From Microbacterium fluvii (GTDB lineage Bacteria; Actinomycetota; Actinomycetes; Actinomycetales; Microbacteriaceae), in the NCBI RefSeq assembly GCF_025515205.1, contig NZ_JAOPFX010000003.1, forward strand, positions 473,946 to 537,945: a stretch of 64,000 bases of DNA, written 5' to 3'. Of this stretch, positions 62,161-64,000 are shown piece after piece. The stretch's first letter is position 1; every line of letters starts with the position of its first letter. The notes beneath the pieces were generated by a model that was given only the letters and a program-made list of their open reading frames with translations, was not told the DNA's origin and did no database searches. Made by a program: the position numbers and the translations under genes.

Positions 62161-63921
62161 ATGACGTCGACGATTCCCACTGAGCAGACCCACGCTCGTC
62201 CCACCACTCTGCCGCCGCGCCAGGCCGCTCTCATGAGCTCCTCGCGCGTCGAGCAGAAGGGCAACATCATCGTCAAGTGGATCACCTCCACCGACCATAA
62301 GACGATCGGCTACCTCTACCTGATCTCGTCGGTCATCTTCTTCATGCTCGGCGGCGTCATGGCGCTGATCATCCGCGCCGAGCTGTTCGAGCCGGGTATG
62401 CAGATCATCCCGACCAAAGAGCAGTACAACCAGCTGTTCACGATGCACGGCACGATCATGCTGCTGATGTTCGCGACGCCGCTGTTCGCCGGCTTCGCCA
62501 ACGCCATCCTGCCGCTGCAGATCGGCGCGCCCGACGTCGCGTTCCCGAGGCTCAACGCCTTCGCCTTCTGGCTGTTCCTGTTCGGCTCGACGATCGCCGT
62601 CGCCGGCTTCCTCACCCCGCAGGGCGCGGCCGCCTTCGGCTGGTTCGCCTACCAGCCCTTGGCCAATGCGACATTCTCGCCAGGCGCGGGCGGCAATCTC
62701 TGGATGCTGGGCCTGGGCATGAGCGGTTTCGGCACGATCCTCGGCGCCGTGAACTTCATCACCACGATCATCACGATGCGCGCGCCCGGCATGACGATGT
62801 GGCGCATGCCGATCTTCTCGTGGAACACGCTGATCACCAGCATCCTGATCCTGATGGCATTCCCGGTGCTCGCCGCCGCGATCCTGGCCGCCGCCGCAGA
62901 CCGCGTGCTCGGCTCGCACATCTACGACCCGGCCAACGGCGGCGTGCTGCTCTGGCAGCATCTGTTCTGGTTCTTCGGCCATCCGGAGGTCTACATCATC
63001 GCGCTGCCGTTCTTCGGCATCGTCTCGGAGATCTTCCCGGTGTTCAGCCGCAAGCCGATCTTCGGCTACAAGACGCTCGTCTACGCGACGATCGCGATCG
63101 CCGCGCTGTCGGTGGCGGTGTGGGCGCACCACATGTACGTCACGGGCGCCGTGCTGCTGCCGTTCTTCTCGCTCATGACGATGCTCATCGCGGTGCCGAC
63201 CGGTGTGAAGATCTTCAACTGGATCGGCACGATGTGGCGGGGCTCCGTCACCTTCGAGACACCCATGGTCTTCGCGCTCGGCTTCCTCGTGTCGTTCGTC
63301 TTCGGCGGCCTGACCGGCGTCATCCTCGCCTCGCCGCCGCTGGACTTCCACCTCTCGGACTCGTACTTCGTCGTCGCTCACTTCCACTACGTCGTCTTCG
63401 GCACGGTCGTGTTCGCGATGTTCGCCGGCTTCTACTTCTGGTGGCCGAAGTGGACCGGCCGCATGCTGAACGAGCGCCTGGGCTACGTGCACTTCTGGCT
63501 GCTGTTCATCGGCTTCCACATGACCTTCCTCATCCAGCACTGGCTGGGCGTCGACGGCATGGTGCGTCGCTACGCGGACTACTCCGCGGCTGACGGCTGG
63601 ACGTGGCAGAACCAGGTCTCGACGATCGGCGCCATCATCCTGGGAGCCTCGATGCTTCCGTTCCTGCTGAACGTGTGGATCACGTCGCGCAAGGCGCCGA
63701 AGGTGACCGTGAACGACCCCTGGGGCTACGGAGGCTCGCTCGAGTGGGCGACCAGCTGCCCGCCGCCCCGTCACAACTTCACCTCGATCCCTCGCATCCG
63801 CAGCGAGCGCCCCGCGTTCGACCTGAATCACCCCGAGGCCGCTCTGCCGGTCGGTGTGGGCCCCGCGAAGGATGCGCCCGACGCCCCGGTCGTCGATCTC
63901 GCCGACGGAGAGGTGAAGTAA
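62161..63921 (+). CDS. ctaD: Cytochrome c oxidase subunit I
   Basis: A 586-residue subunit I with twelve membrane helices. Heme and CuB ligands are seen in [25 protein letters not shown] (His-Tyr crosslink), WAHHMYVTG and [26 protein letters not shown] segment near residue 25 is typical of actinobacterial subunit I. It reduces oxygen to water and pumps protons. It overlaps the next gene's leader, and ctaF starts directly after the TAA. Confidence 0.97.
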   Translation: MTSTIPTEQTHARPTTLPPRQAALMSSSRVEQKGNIIVKWITSTDHKTIGYLYLISSVIFFMLGGVMALIIRAELFEPGMQIIPTKEQYNQLFTMHGTIMLLMFATPLFAGFANAILPLQIGAPDVAFPRLNAFAFWLFLFGSTIAVAGFLTPQGAAAFGWFAYQPLANATFSPGAGGNLWMLGLGMSGFGTILGAVNFITTIITMRAPGMTMWRMPIFSWNTLITSILILMAFPVLAAAILAAAADRVLGSHIYDPANGGVLLWQHLFWFFGHPEVYIIALPFFGIVSEIFPVFSRKPIFGYKTLVYATIAIAALSVAVWAHHMYVTGAVLLPFFSLMTMLIAVPTGVKIFNWIGTMWRGSVTFETPMVFALGFLVSFVFGGLTGVILASPPLDFHLSDSYFVVAHFHYVVFGTVVFAMFAGFYFWWPKWTGRMLNERLGYVHFWLLFIGFHMTFLIQHWLGVDGMVRRYADYSAADGWTWQNQVSTIGAIILGASMLPFLLNVWITSRKAPKVTVNDPWGYGGSLEWATSCPPPRHNFTSIPRIRSERPAFDLNHPEAALPVGVGPAKDAPDAPVVDLADGEVK

Positions 63922-64000
63922 GTGCGGACCAACGTCGGCCTCTGGTGGCTGCTGTCGATCTTCTTCCTGCTGGTCGCGGCGATCTACACCACGTGGAGCA
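63922..64000 (+). CDS. ctaF: Cytochrome c oxidase subunit IV (partial, cut by window end)
   Basis: The first 26 codons are visible: VRTNVGLWWLLSIFFLLVAA, then IYTTWS, a membrane helix at the start as in the actinobacterial fourth subunit (CtaF). GTG starts directly after the ctaD TAA; GGAGAGGTG lies 8 bases upstream inside ctaD. The rest is outside the window. Confidence 0.8.
   Translation, partial: MRTNVGLWWLLSIFFLLVAAIYTTWS

Noticed and set aside
1..64000. CRISPR arrays, insertion sequences, prophage or integron features
   Set aside because: No regularly spaced direct repeats, transposase or integrase genes, or compositionally foreign segment were seen; gene order follows conserved actinobacterial blocks.

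Overview
The window is a dense, uninterrupted stretch of chromosome from a high-GC Gram-positive bacterium. The evidence points to Microbacteriaceae, most likely Microbacterium or a close relative (inference): GC looks near 70%, nearly every gene has its best-known counterpart in Actinobacteria (GarA, FtsR, Rv2175c-like protein, SepF, Wag31/DivIVA, DUF3040, DUF3043, PASTA kinase, class II DAHP synthase), promoters are TAGNNT-type and often leaderless, and short imperfect palindromes typical of that family sit in intergenic gaps. I see no tRNA, rRNA, CRISPR array, insertion sequence, prophage or broken gene. No gene-free gap exceeds 300 bases.

Layout. 1-10.4 kb: a PilB/GspE assembly ATPase (its partners are probably left of the window), a YihY-type membrane protein, glycogen phosphorylase, a glutamine amidotransferase, a small unknown protein with a CYTH triphosphatase-like gene, dihydrolipoyl dehydrogenase, and a small copper locus (CopC-like protein plus a Met/Cys-rich protein of the copper-storage type). 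10.5-18.9 kb: GarA (FHA), two MerR regulators in the order known from mycobacteria (Rv1827/Rv1828/Rv1830, without Rv1829), a ParA ATPase, pyruvate carboxylase, a second MinD-like ATPase with a long acidic N-terminus, and peptide deformylase. 19-24 kb: acyl-CoA synthetase, ROK glucokinase, PlsC-like acyltransferase, DAHP synthase. 24-29.5 kb: a PASTA Ser/Thr kinase, a LysM cell-wall protein, an Rv2175c-like DNA-binding protein, a polyprenyl synthetase and a DUF3040 protein, again syntenic with M. tuberculosis (Rv2178c-Rv2169c).

29.5-46.1 kb is the division and cell-wall (dcw) cluster: mraZ, rsmH, ftsL-like, ftsI, murF, mraY, murD, ftsW, murG, murC, ftsQ, ftsZ, yggS, sepF, yggT, divIVA. murE is absent between ftsI and murF, and the pgeF/yfiH gene usual after ftsZ is absent. 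46.1-56.9 kb: lspA, rluD, a NUDIX hydrolase, a VKOR family protein, a DinB protein, dnaE, a membrane protein, hisD, nrdR, pyrD. 57-64 kb: a secreted Ig-like protein, DUF3043, an M20 peptidase, erpA, and the start of the cytochrome c oxidase operon (ctaC, ctaD, start of ctaF), cut by the right edge.

The genes form several working groups: cell-envelope growth (dcw cluster, kinase, LysM protein, polyprenyl synthetase, LspA), central carbon flux (glgP, pyc, lpdA, GarA, glucokinase) and respiration (cta genes, ErpA). FtsR at 11 kb may act on ftsZ at 42.7 kb, as its homologue does in Corynebacterium; two palindromes in the ftsZ leader are candidate sites.

The observation I consider freshest: eight genes end in TAG, and in seven of these the stop codon is also the first three bases of a -10 hexamer (TAGNNT six times, TAGGAC once) positioned for the next gene on the same strand. 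Many genes also carry a -10 hexamer only 6-9 bases before the start codon, which implies leaderless mRNAs.
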